A stretch of 64,000 nucleotides of DNA from Flavilitoribacter nigricans DSM 23189 = NBRC 102662 (lineage in GTDB: Bacteria; Bacteroidota; Bacteroidia; Chitinophagales; Saprospiraceae). The stretch spans positions 124,001-188,000 of the forward strand of contig NZ_PDUD01000024.1 of the NCBI RefSeq assembly GCF_002646595.1, written 5' to 3'. Shown here piece by piece: positions 44,050-51,655 of the stretch. The notes beneath the pieces were generated by a model. That model worked only from the letters and a program-made list of their open reading frames with translations. It did no database searches and was not told the DNA's origin. Position 1 is the first letter of the stretch. The number at the start of each line of letters is the position of its first letter. The translations under genes were made by a program, and so were the position numbers.

Positions 44050-44090
44050 CAAATCTAGGGGCGATCTCTGCCCGCACCACCAACAGAATC
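44050..44090 (-). promoter_or_regulatory. Cassette A promoter: -7 element TAGATTTG with shared upstream box
   Basis: TAGATTTG (44050-44057, minus strand) matches TAnnTTTG exactly. The upstream box GATTCTGTTGGTGG (44077-44090) is nearly identical to the one before the small secreted gene (43230-43244) at the same spacing. Confidence 0.6.
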
Positions 44091-44599
44091 TTACCTCATC
44101 TTTCCCGCAGAATGAGCCATAACAACCGGGCTAAAACCGGCTAACCACCTGAATATTAAGTTGTAAAAAAATCAGAAAGTGAGTTTATTTCTTTCGTCTA
44201 ATCAAGCTATTTCCAAATAAAAAACCACCAAAAAACGCTATCAACAAATTAAAAACAGGGGTGGCGTAAGTCTCTTATTTTACATAATTTTACCCGACTT
44301 CAATCATCCGACCAGCACAGTATTCAGCCTTTTCAACCATAAACTACTTTTAAAGTTATACTGACGTTAAATGGATTTAGCCCTGACAGGTCAAACACCG
44401 TCAGGACCCGATCAATTTGAATGCAGTACCTACGCAATAGGTTTGCCTTTTGTGGGAGCAGACCGGACAAGGCTTTGCCGTCGACCAATAGTAGGCAAAA
44501 ACACGCTGAGTCCAATCCCCGAAATTCAGATCTATCCGCGTTTTATTTCGATATGCCTGTCCATTATCGAGCCCTATTTTTTTATATAAAATATGGAAG
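44091..44599. other. AT-rich intergenic region
   Basis: About 510 bp between cassette A and the first helical-repeat gene, clearly richer in A and T than its neighbours. There is a small hairpin (CCTGAC-AGGTCAAACACC-GTCAGG near 44384). No ORF is convincing. It should hold the promoter of the downstream gene. Confidence 0.4.
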
Positions 44600-46102
44600 G
44601 TGAAAAAACTCGTTGAACTAGTTCGGGTGGTAAACAAGAACAAGATCAAGTCTATTGAGATCATTGGCAGCAACACGGACAATGATACCAAACTGATGCA
44701 GCTTTACAACGGCATTCAGGGAGGTAAGATCAATTCGGACGACGATGCGGTGGCCTACCTCTACCCCGATTCCGACGACCGGAATGCTTATTATAAACTC
44801 AAACACGTCCTGAAGGATCGGCTCCACAACACGCTGTTCTTCATCGATACCAAGGAGAGCAAATTTACGGACCTGAAAAGGGCCTATCTGGAATGTCAGC
44901 GTTTGCTGTCATTATTCAATATCCTCAATGTGAAAGGGGCTAAACAAAATGCCCTTTCCTGCGGGGAAAAAGCGCTGAAGATCGCCCTAAAATACGAGTT
45001 CACCCACGAGGTGATCACTATTTCCCGGAGTCTGACCAACTACTACGCTCCGCTGGTCGGGGATCGCAAAAAGCTGGAATATCTGCACCAGCTTATCGAG
45101 GAGCACATCGAACTCTATCTGAAGGAAACCATTGCGGAAAATCACTACCAGAAGATCCTTTCCCTGTACGCGAACGACCGGTCTACCAAGGAAGAAGTAT
45201 TCGAGATCTCCAGTAATTACATCCGGGATCTGGAAGATTATAGTACCCCAAAGGAATCATCCAATCTGGTGTATTTTACCGCCATGCTACTGATCGCAAA
45301 ATACATGAGTGTGAACGATTACCAGCGGGCGCTGGAGGTTTGTACCAAGAGTATTGCGAAGATCCGGAGCCACCACTTTCTGAACACCCGGGCTTATTTT
45401 GCCCTGTCGGGGAATCACCTGATCTGCTGCATCCAATTGAAAAAATACCAGGAAGGAGAACAGCTGGTAGCGGACCTGATGCAGATGGTGGAACTATCGA
45501 CGATCAACTGGTTCAAGATCAATGAACTGTATTTTACCCTGTCGCTGCATACCCAAAATTACCAGCAGGCCTACGAGTGCTACCAGAAAGTGCGGGCCCA
45601 AAAGAAGTTCCGCTCTCTGATCCCCAGCGTGAAAGAAACCTGGATCATTTACGGGGCCTGGACCCACCTCCTCCTGATCACCGGCAGGGCACAACCTCCG
45701 GCAGGAGAACGCCCTCCAACCTTCAGGATCCAGAAATTCGTGAACGAGGTCCCTACCTTTTCCAAAGACAAACAGGGATTGAATATTCCCATCCTTATCT
45801 CTCAGATATTTTTGCTGCTCCAACAAAAGAAATACGATACGATCCTGGACCGGATGGAAGCAATTGCCCAGTACAAATACCGCTATCTGAATTACGAGCA
45901 GAATTTCCGGAGTAATATTTTCATCCGGATGCTGCTCGAAGTACCCAAGGGCAATTTCCGACGGGTGCAGGTGATCAAACGGACGGAAAAACTACGCCCC
46001 CGCCTGGATGAAGTCCCGCTGGAAATTGCCAGTCAGAGCCACGATCTGGAGATCATTCCCTACGAAGACGCCTGGAAAATACTGCTGGAATTACTGGAAT
46101 AA
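44600..46102 (+). CDS. TPR-like helical-repeat protein of unknown function (paralogue 1)
   Basis: 500 residues with a GTG start. The N-terminus (about 1-80: NKNKIKSIEIIGSNTDNDTK, then AYLYPDSDDRNAYYKLKHVL and KDRLHNTLFFID) looks like a compact helical, possibly DNA-binding-like unit. The rest is a series of helix pairs (GAKQNALSCGEKALKIALKY, YQRALEVCTKSIAKI, YQQAYECYQKVRAQ) like TPRs. There is no signal peptide. It is a paralogue of 46794-48296, equal in length and ending in the same SQSHDLEIIPYEDAWKILLE. I infer a cytoplasmic scaffold or regulator; the family is unnamed to my knowledge. Confidence 0.75.
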   Translation: MKKLVELVRVVNKNKIKSIEIIGSNTDNDTKLMQLYNGIQGGKINSDDDAVAYLYPDSDDRNAYYKLKHVLKDRLHNTLFFIDTKESKFTDLKRAYLECQRLLSLFNILNVKGAKQNALSCGEKALKIALKYEFTHEVITISRSLTNYYAPLVGDRKKLEYLHQLIEEHIELYLKETIAENHYQKILSLYANDRSTKEEVFEISSNYIRDLEDYSTPKESSNLVYFTAMLLIAKYMSVNDYQRALEVCTKSIAKIRSHHFLNTRAYFALSGNHLICCIQLKKYQEGEQLVADLMQMVELSTINWFKINELYFTLSLHTQNYQQAYECYQKVRAQKKFRSLIPSVKETWIIYGAWTHLLLITGRAQPPAGERPPTFRIQKFVNEVPTFSKDKQGLNIPILISQIFLLLQQKKYDTILDRMEAIAQYKYRYLNYEQNFRSNIFIRMLLEVPKGNFRRVQVIKRTEKLRPRLDEVPLEIASQSHDLEIIPYEDAWKILLELLE

Positions 46103-46793
46103 AGCAGAGGATGACGGCCCCTTTCCGCCAACTTTAGAGGATCGGCTGAACACGATGGTATCGGCATTTACCACATCGGATCTCCGGTCGGTTACCGGGA
46201 AAAAATAAGGTGAGATAGTTAGCTGTAATTCTTTCTTCGAGCGCATGATTTTTGGTTTTAGTGCTGTAGAATGATTACAAAACTAGGTGGTATGTTCCAA
46301 CCGGTCACGGACAAATCTGCATGATTTCTTTCCCTTAGAAAAACGGCATGAAATCTAACCTACCAAAACAAATAACTGAAAACCAATTACTTAAACAATA
46401 AAGTACTACCCAAATTCCTTTCCCCAAAAGCGATCACAACCGAAATAAAACACATAATATCATCTCCTACATCAAAATATAAATTAGGCTATTTGACCGA
46501 ATGCCAAATTTTACCTATATTGATCGCAAGCAATTCTCTAATCCTACCCTGTAGCATTATTCGTTCTAACCCAACCGGGCTTTCAGAGCTCCAATTTTGC
46601 AACACCCGCTGATTAAAATTTATACGGACGTAAAACTGGTTCGGGACATTCGGACCAATTAAGTGCAGCATATGCTGACCGAAGGTGATTGGGCCAATCC
46701 CAAACCACTTTGCGTCGGATACAGGTAAGATCATCATTCATTTTATACCAGGCAGACAAAACTATAATTGTAACCTTTCAAACGTCAATTGTT
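46103..46793. other. AT-rich intergenic region between the two paralogues
   Basis: About 690 bp with many A-runs and no supported ORF. Frames open here (for example from 46689) but lie before the promoter-like element at 46763-46770. No RNA gene is recognised. Confidence 0.4.
46763..46770 (+). promoter_or_regulatory. Near-match -7 element TATAATTG
   Basis: One mismatch to TAnnTTTG, 23 bp before the TTG codon at 46794. It supports that start for the second helical-repeat gene. Confidence 0.35.
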
Positions 46794-48296
46794 TTGAAAA
46801 GACTAATTGAACTAGTCGACATTGTTACCAAAAACAAGGTCAAATCCATTGAGATCATTGGGAACGGGATGGATAGCGATACCAAACTTATGCAGTTCTA
46901 TCAGGGTGTTCACAGCGGCAAACTTAAGAATGACCGGGAGGCTTTCGAATACCTTTACCCCGATATGGACAACCGGAACGCCTATTACAAGCTGAAACAC
47001 GTACTGAATGAACGCCTCCGGAATACGCTGTTCTTTATTGATATCAAAAAGAACAAATTCAGCAACATCAAACGGGCCTATCTCGAATGTCAGAAAATGA
47101 TCGGTCATTTCAACCTGCTCCTAACCAAAGGTGCACGGACCAATGCGCTGTATATCGGGGAAAAAGCGTTGAGGATCGCCGAGAAGTACGAATTTACGCA
47201 GGAGGTGATCTTCCTGGCCCGCAACCTGGCGTCCAACTATGCTTCCATTTACGGCAACCGCAAGAAATATTGCGAATTTTCCGAAAAGGTTTTTGCCAAA
47301 CGGGAGGTTTTTCTGGCCGAGACGATGGCCGAAATGTTCTTCACGGACCTACTCTCGCTTTACGTCAAGGATAAGTCCACAAAGACCTACGTTTACCAGC
47401 TGGCGACCGACCATCTGAAACAATTGCAGGTCTACCGGGACAAAGTCCATACCTCCAACTTTCTCTTCGCCTACAATATGCTCCGCACGATCAAGTACAT
47501 GAGCATCAACGACTATCAGGCCTGTTACGAAGTAACTTTCGAAGCTCTGGAAGGTATCCGGCATTACCGGTTTTTCAATACCCGGGCTTTCGGTACCCTT
47601 TCCTTTCAGTACATCGCCTGCTGTATTCAGCTCAAAAAATACGAAGAAGGGGTGGCCATTATCCGGGAGTTGCAGGAAATGATCGATCCGGGCACCTTTA
47701 ACTGGTACAAGATCCAGGAATTGCATTTTACCCTTTCGCTCCACACCAAAAATTACCGGGAGGCCAATGAGATCTACCGGCTGGTCAAGCGACAGCCCAA
47801 TTTTTGCCAACTCGTGGACAATACCCGGGAAACCTGGATCATCTACGGTGCCTGGATCTATCTGCTGAAAGCCACCGGCAACATCCCCTGTCAGCCGGGA
47901 CAGGCGATCAACGGGTTCCGGATCCAGAAATTTCTCAATGATGTTCCCACTTTTGCCAAGGACAAACGGGGATTGAACGTGCCGATCCTGATCTCCCATA
48001 TCTTCCTGCTGCTGCAACAGAAACGGCATGACGTCCTGCTCGACCGGCTGGATGCCATTGAAAAATACAAAAGCCGGTACCTGGACCGACACCACAACCT
48101 CCGCAGCAATGTATTTATAGATATGCTGATGCAGGTGCCCAAATTTCATTTTCGTAGGAAGAGAGTGGTGCAAAAGACCAAAAGATTAAATGCCCGACTG
48201 AAGCGGGTACGCCTGGAAGTGGCCAATCAAAGTCACGATCTGGAGATCATTCCCTACGAGGATGCCTGGGAGATCTTACTGGAAATGCTGTACTGA
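46794..48296 (+). CDS. TPR-like helical-repeat protein of unknown function (paralogue 2)
   Basis: I place the start at TTG 46794, because LKRLIELVDIVTKNKVKSIE then aligns with the first residues of paralogue 1 and the length becomes exactly 500 residues in both. The frame is open upstream to 46689, but that part is not shared. The N-terminal block (AFEYLYPDMDNRNAYYKLKH, NERLRNTLFFID) and helix pairs (GARTNALYIGEKALRIAEKY, YEEGVAIIRELQEM) follow paralogue 1 closely. It ends NQSHDLEIIPYEDAWEILLE. Unknown function; use of GTG and TTG starts in the pair suggests low translation. Confidence 0.75.
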   Translation: MKRLIELVDIVTKNKVKSIEIIGNGMDSDTKLMQFYQGVHSGKLKNDREAFEYLYPDMDNRNAYYKLKHVLNERLRNTLFFIDIKKNKFSNIKRAYLECQKMIGHFNLLLTKGARTNALYIGEKALRIAEKYEFTQEVIFLARNLASNYASIYGNRKKYCEFSEKVFAKREVFLAETMAEMFFTDLLSLYVKDKSTKTYVYQLATDHLKQLQVYRDKVHTSNFLFAYNMLRTIKYMSINDYQACYEVTFEALEGIRHYRFFNTRAFGTLSFQYIACCIQLKKYEEGVAIIRELQEMIDPGTFNWYKIQELHFTLSLHTKNYREANEIYRLVKRQPNFCQLVDNTRETWIIYGAWIYLLKATGNIPCQPGQAINGFRIQKFLNDVPTFAKDKRGLNVPILISHIFLLLQQKRHDVLLDRLDAIEKYKSRYLDRHHNLRSNVFIDMLMQVPKFHFRRKRVVQKTKRLNARLKRVRLEVANQSHDLEIIPYEDAWEILLEMLY

Positions 48297-48405
48297 GGCA
48301 ATAAAAAAAGCCTTAGCCCACACTAGGTGAACTAAGACCGTAAATCTATAACTTGAACAGTGTATAAATTACTTTTTGTGTCCGAATAGGTTGGGAAAGG
48401 GCGAG

Positions 48406-48441
48406 GAAAAAGGCTTGCCAGATCTAAAGATCCAGCAAACC
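48406..48441 (-). terminator. Rho-independent terminator for the 48493-49746 gene
   Basis: On the minus strand a 13-bp stem forms (GGTTTGCTGGATC with GATCTGGCAAGCC, three G:U pairs, loop TTTA), followed by TTTTTCC. The wobble pairs form only on this strand. Confidence 0.8.
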
Positions 48442-48492
48442 TCTTCTTACCTCGGTTACAAAGTAATCACTGATATTACTTGTTACTTACTA

Positions 48493-49746
48493 CTACTTAT
48501 TCTGTGTAGATGCAGAGCTACGTCCCCAGGCATCAACGTCAGCCAGTGCGTGCAGTGCTTTGTTGGCTTGACCAAAGAAATTATAAATTTCAGTAGCCTG
48601 GTCAGTCATCAGGCGATCCGGATTGATCGCGTTTGCAGCTGAAGTTACCTTCGTAGCTACATCTTTAGTTTTGTCGGTACCTTTTTTGTCTTGAATCGCA
48701 TTGATCATTACAGCAGTCATTTCAAATGCTTCGCGAGTAATGTCAGCGTGGTCGGTAGACATCGGGTCTTTCTGCAGTTCTGTGGTTACTGACATGATCT
48801 TCTCTTTCTTGTCAGACCAGGCGCTGGCGTCAATGTCATGAGCACCGGCAACTGCCCAGATAGCAGATACTAGTTTCTGCAGACCGTTGTGGGTATATTG
48901 GTGATTGAGTGCTACTTTGTTGTCTGCTTTTTCAATCCACTTATTGTAAGCAGCTAGCGCACTAATGTTAGAGGTGTTGGTGGTGTAGGTAGCAGTTCCT
49001 TTAGAAGTCCAGTCTTTGCTGGTATCTTTCTTGTCGGTCATGCTTTTGTCCATTCCAGTGGTAGTGGTGGTAGCGGTAGACTTATTGTTCCACTCTTTTT
49101 TGTCAGTCATTTTCTTGTCGTCAGAAGACCATTCCTTTTTATCTGTGGTAGTAGTGGTGGTCTTGTCAGTCGACATGTCTTTCTTTTCATCCCAGTTCAT
49201 GGAAGTATCCTTATGTTTTTTCGTAGGATAGTATTCCCGTACTTCGATCATCATGGGAACGATCTGGATCAGACTGGCTTCTTCTACGCGACTCTGCATT
49301 TTCTCTTCGAGCAGGAAGAAGTTGATGGCTTTCTCATTAGAAACGATGTCTTCGAAACGGTCGAAAAAGTCTTTTTTCAGTTCCATTTCTTTGATCTGGG
49401 TTTCCCAGTAGTTTTCAATGAAGTCCGCTCTTTCGTCCGCTTTTTCTTCGGCATCATCGTCTTCCATCATCTCGTCGCGGTACTTTTCTACCAGTTTGTT
49501 TCTTCTCTGAACGATGTCCTTTTTTCTGGAGATGTACTCGGCATAGAGGGGGTCAAACTTGGTGATTTCGTCTTCGGTCAGCTCTAGAGATTCAAATGCC
49601 ATTTCCCGGAACTTTACATTATAATAGTTCTCGATCATGGTCTCGTACTGCTCGGGCGTGGGTTCTGTTGTGGTGCTTGCCTCCTGGGCATTAAGCATAG
49701 GGATGGCGCCCATAAACAGCGCGCAAATGAATAATAACTTTTTCAT
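48493..49746 (-). CDS. Exported protein with low-complexity Thr/Asp/Lys linker
   Basis: 417 residues with a signal peptide (LLFICALFMGAIPMLNAQ). Residues about 30-180 are charged and helical (ENYYNVKFREMAFESLELTE, EEKADERADFIENYWETQIK). A linker at about 190-265 is made of repeats such as TTTTTTDKKEW, MTDKKEWNNKSTATTTTTG. The C-terminal about 145 residues form a second helical domain (AAYNKWIEKADNKVALNHQY, AVAGAHDIDASAWSDKK). The family is not recognised. The linker looks prone to slippage-driven length change. Confidence 0.75.
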   Translation of the reverse strand: MKKLLFICALFMGAIPMLNAQEASTTTEPTPEQYETMIENYYNVKFREMAFESLELTEDEITKFDPLYAEYISRKKDIVQRRNKLVEKYRDEMMEDDDAEEKADERADFIENYWETQIKEMELKKDFFDRFEDIVSNEKAINFFLLEEKMQSRVEEASLIQIVPMMIEVREYYPTKKHKDTSMNWDEKKDMSTDKTTTTTTDKKEWSSDDKKMTDKKEWNNKSTATTTTTGMDKSMTDKKDTSKDWTSKGTATYTTNTSNISALAAYNKWIEKADNKVALNHQYTHNGLQKLVSAIWAVAGAHDIDASAWSDKKEKIMSVTTELQKDPMSTDHADITREAFEMTAVMINAIQDKKGTDKTKDVATKVTSAANAINPDRLMTDQATEIYNFFGQANKALHALADVDAWGRSSASTQNK

Positions 49747-49850
49747 TATCAGTTAGTTTTAATTTGGTTTTTTCACTAATTATAATTCATCTTACAAACA
49801 CGCAGAGGAAAAGTCGTGTTCGTTTTTTTTTCCAGAATCTCCGAAAAGTA

Positions 49851-49858
49851 TATTTTTG
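49851..49858 (+). promoter_or_regulatory. -7 element TATTTTTG for the TPR lipoprotein gene
   Basis: An exact TAnnTTTG match 24 bp before the ATG at 49882. It excludes the frame's earlier start at 49816. Confidence 0.6.
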
Positions 49859-49881
49859 AAGCGTCGAAATATTATCAGTTC

Positions 49882-50844
49882 ATGAAGCGAATTTCAGTCA
49901 GATCCCCGCTGTTTACAGCACTTTGGGCAATTTTTATTCTTCCAGGATTTTTTTTCATCTGCGGGTGTTCAAAAAAACCAGAAAGTTACATTGAGGACTA
50001 CTATCCACTCGTCTACCGGGGGGATCTCGCCTTTTTTGAAAAGGATTACGAAAAAAGTTATGAGCTATTGGAAGAAGCCGTAGCAATTTTAGAACCCACC
50101 AATTTCGAACCGTACCGGGAACTGGAAAAACTCGCCTTCCTGTCGGCCCAATTGGGAGAGCCGGAAAATGCCCTGACGTATATCGATCAACTGATCGATC
50201 GGGGATACGAACTGGAAACTTTCCAGCGGGATACCAGCTTCAACGGGCTGCAGGAATTGCCGGCCTGGCAGGAATTAGTGAAGCGTTATCCGGAGAAAAG
50301 AGCAGCCTACCTGGAACGGGTAAATCTCCCGCTACGCAATAAGATCCGGAAAATGAATGAAGCGGATCAGTTGTATCGCTCCCGACCGGACCGGCAAATG
50401 TACCGCAACCAGCAACTGCGTCTGGATTCACTCAACGCCAGGCAACTGAAAGATATCTTCGAGACCTGGGGCTACCCGGGTGCGGACCTCATCGGACACA
50501 TTCCCCCGGACAGCACCGAGCAACTGAGCGTACGGAGCATTCTCATGCGCACCTCCGGAGATATGCGCCAGCAATATTTTATTCCTAAACTCAGGGAATT
50601 TGTGAAAGCCGGAACCTGTCCTCCCAAAGATCTGGCCCTGGTGATCGATCAGTATCACCTGAACCGGGAAGGTTATCAGATGTACGCGACCATGACCGGC
50701 CCGAACGGGCTCTTTCCGGTAAAGGATCAACGTCGACTGGATGAAAGACGCCAGGCGATCGGCCTGCCTACTCTGAAAATGGAAATGCAGCGAGACAGCG
50801 TGATCCGGATGTCCTTTTATCTGAAAAATCTGCTTGATAAATAG
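49882..50844 (+). CDS. TPR-containing lipoprotein
   Basis: 320 residues from the ATG at 49882. The lipobox is GFFFICGC with Cys29. A short TPR region follows (GDLAFFEKDYEKSYELLEEA, FLSAQLGEPENALTYIDQLI). The C-terminal half (LNARQLKDIFETWGYPGADL, LALVIDQYHLNREGYQMYA) resembles the DUF6624-like region found in some Bacteroidota lipoproteins, with HI and DQ pairs, but I am not certain. Envelope location likely; function unknown. Confidence 0.72.
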   Translation: MKRISVRSPLFTALWAIFILPGFFFICGCSKKPESYIEDYYPLVYRGDLAFFEKDYEKSYELLEEAVAILEPTNFEPYRELEKLAFLSAQLGEPENALTYIDQLIDRGYELETFQRDTSFNGLQELPAWQELVKRYPEKRAAYLERVNLPLRNKIRKMNEADQLYRSRPDRQMYRNQQLRLDSLNARQLKDIFETWGYPGADLIGHIPPDSTEQLSVRSILMRTSGDMRQQYFIPKLREFVKAGTCPPKDLALVIDQYHLNREGYQMYATMTGPNGLFPVKDQRRLDERRQAIGLPTLKMEMQRDSVIRMSFYLKNLLDK

Positions 50845-50869
50845 ACCTTGAAGGCAGTAACCCAAGGCA

Positions 50870-51529
50870 TTAATTTCCCCGCAGGCCGGCAACGGTAGAG
50901 AAGGCGCGATCCAGGTCTTCATTACGAACGATGATGGTAAATTCATTGGAGGTCGAGATCAATTCGATAAGGTTGATGCCCCGCCAGGCCAGATCCTTTA
51001 ATATATAGTAGTAGACCCCGTACAGATTCCGGTTCTCAATCGGCAGCAAAAGCGTGATGGCGGATAGGTCCGTCTCTTTGGAAAGTAGTTTTTCGTCGGA
51101 AAAAAAGCTGGCGACCTGATCTTCCAGGGACGAAGTAACCAGGATGGTCGTTTCGGTCACGCCGCGCGATACGGAATAAAACAGATTCGGCCGGTTTTCT
51201 ACATCCCGCAGCAGGCGTGCCTGACAGGTCGGTAGCGTATCGGAGTTTCGAAAAGTATAATCGATGAGATCCGTTCGGACGTTGAGATCGCTCAATTTTC
51301 GGAAAAAACTCTGCAGCGAACGCTTCTCATAAGCCAGCTTCCCGGCGGGCATCCGGTTGACGGCCATGACAATGGCGCCGGTCTTAATGGGTTTCCCCAA
51401 CATGCTTTCTACATCCGGCTGCAGCTTCCTGGCCAGTGCCGATACGTTGATCAGACCTTCCTCCAGCGATTCCATCAAAAACGGAGACCGGCGTACCAAC
51501 TCCTCCACGATCTCTGCAATTTTTACCAT
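50870..51529 (-). CDS. ACT-domain protein next to lysC
   Basis: 219 residues. The C-terminus has the ACT-type pattern found in aspartokinases (YILKDLAWRGINLIELISTS then NEFTIIVRNEDLDRAFSTVA), and an earlier segment (SVSRGVTETTILVTSSLEDQ) looks like a second, partial ACT unit. The N-terminal about 60 residues are helical (VEELVRRSPFLMESLEEGLI) and GKPIKTGAIVMAVNRM follows. It lacks a kinase domain. Divergent arrangement with lysC suggests an amino-acid-sensing role linked to aspartate-family synthesis. The last point is inference. Confidence 0.75.
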   Translation of the reverse strand: MVKIAEIVEELVRRSPFLMESLEEGLINVSALARKLQPDVESMLGKPIKTGAIVMAVNRMPAGKLAYEKRSLQSFFRKLSDLNVRTDLIDYTFRNSDTLPTCQARLLRDVENRPNLFYSVSRGVTETTILVTSSLEDQVASFFSDEKLLSKETDLSAITLLLPIENRNLYGVYYYILKDLAWRGINLIELISTSNEFTIIVRNEDLDRAFSTVAGLRGN

Positions 51530-51539
51530 TTGTTAAATT

Positions 51540-51585
51540 TTTCACAAAATGTGAAATAGTGTGCAAATATCCAAATTCTTTGCAC
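51540..51585. promoter_or_regulatory. Two inverted repeats in the divergent ACT/lysC promoter region
   Basis: TTTCACA-AAA-TGTGAAA (51540-51556) is a perfect 7-3-7 palindrome. GTGCAAA (51561-51567) and TTTGCAC (51579-51585) form a second, with an 11-bp spacer. The latter's right half overlaps the lysC -33 element (TTTG at 51579-51582), so a bound protein would block transcription. Confidence 0.55.
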
Positions 51586-51610
51586 GCCTTTGGTGCTGCC
51601 CGTAGTTTTG
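51579..51610 (+). promoter_or_regulatory. lysC promoter: TTTG-N20-TAGTTTTG
   Basis: Both Bacteroidota elements are exact: -33 TTTG at 51579-51582 and -7 TAGTTTTG at 51603-51610, 20 bp apart. The ATG at 51656 lies 45 bp downstream, which excludes the frame's earlier start at 51590. Confidence 0.75.
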
Positions 51611-51655
51611 CAGCATCAAATAATTACTAACCATTTTATTCAATCGATTTTATTC

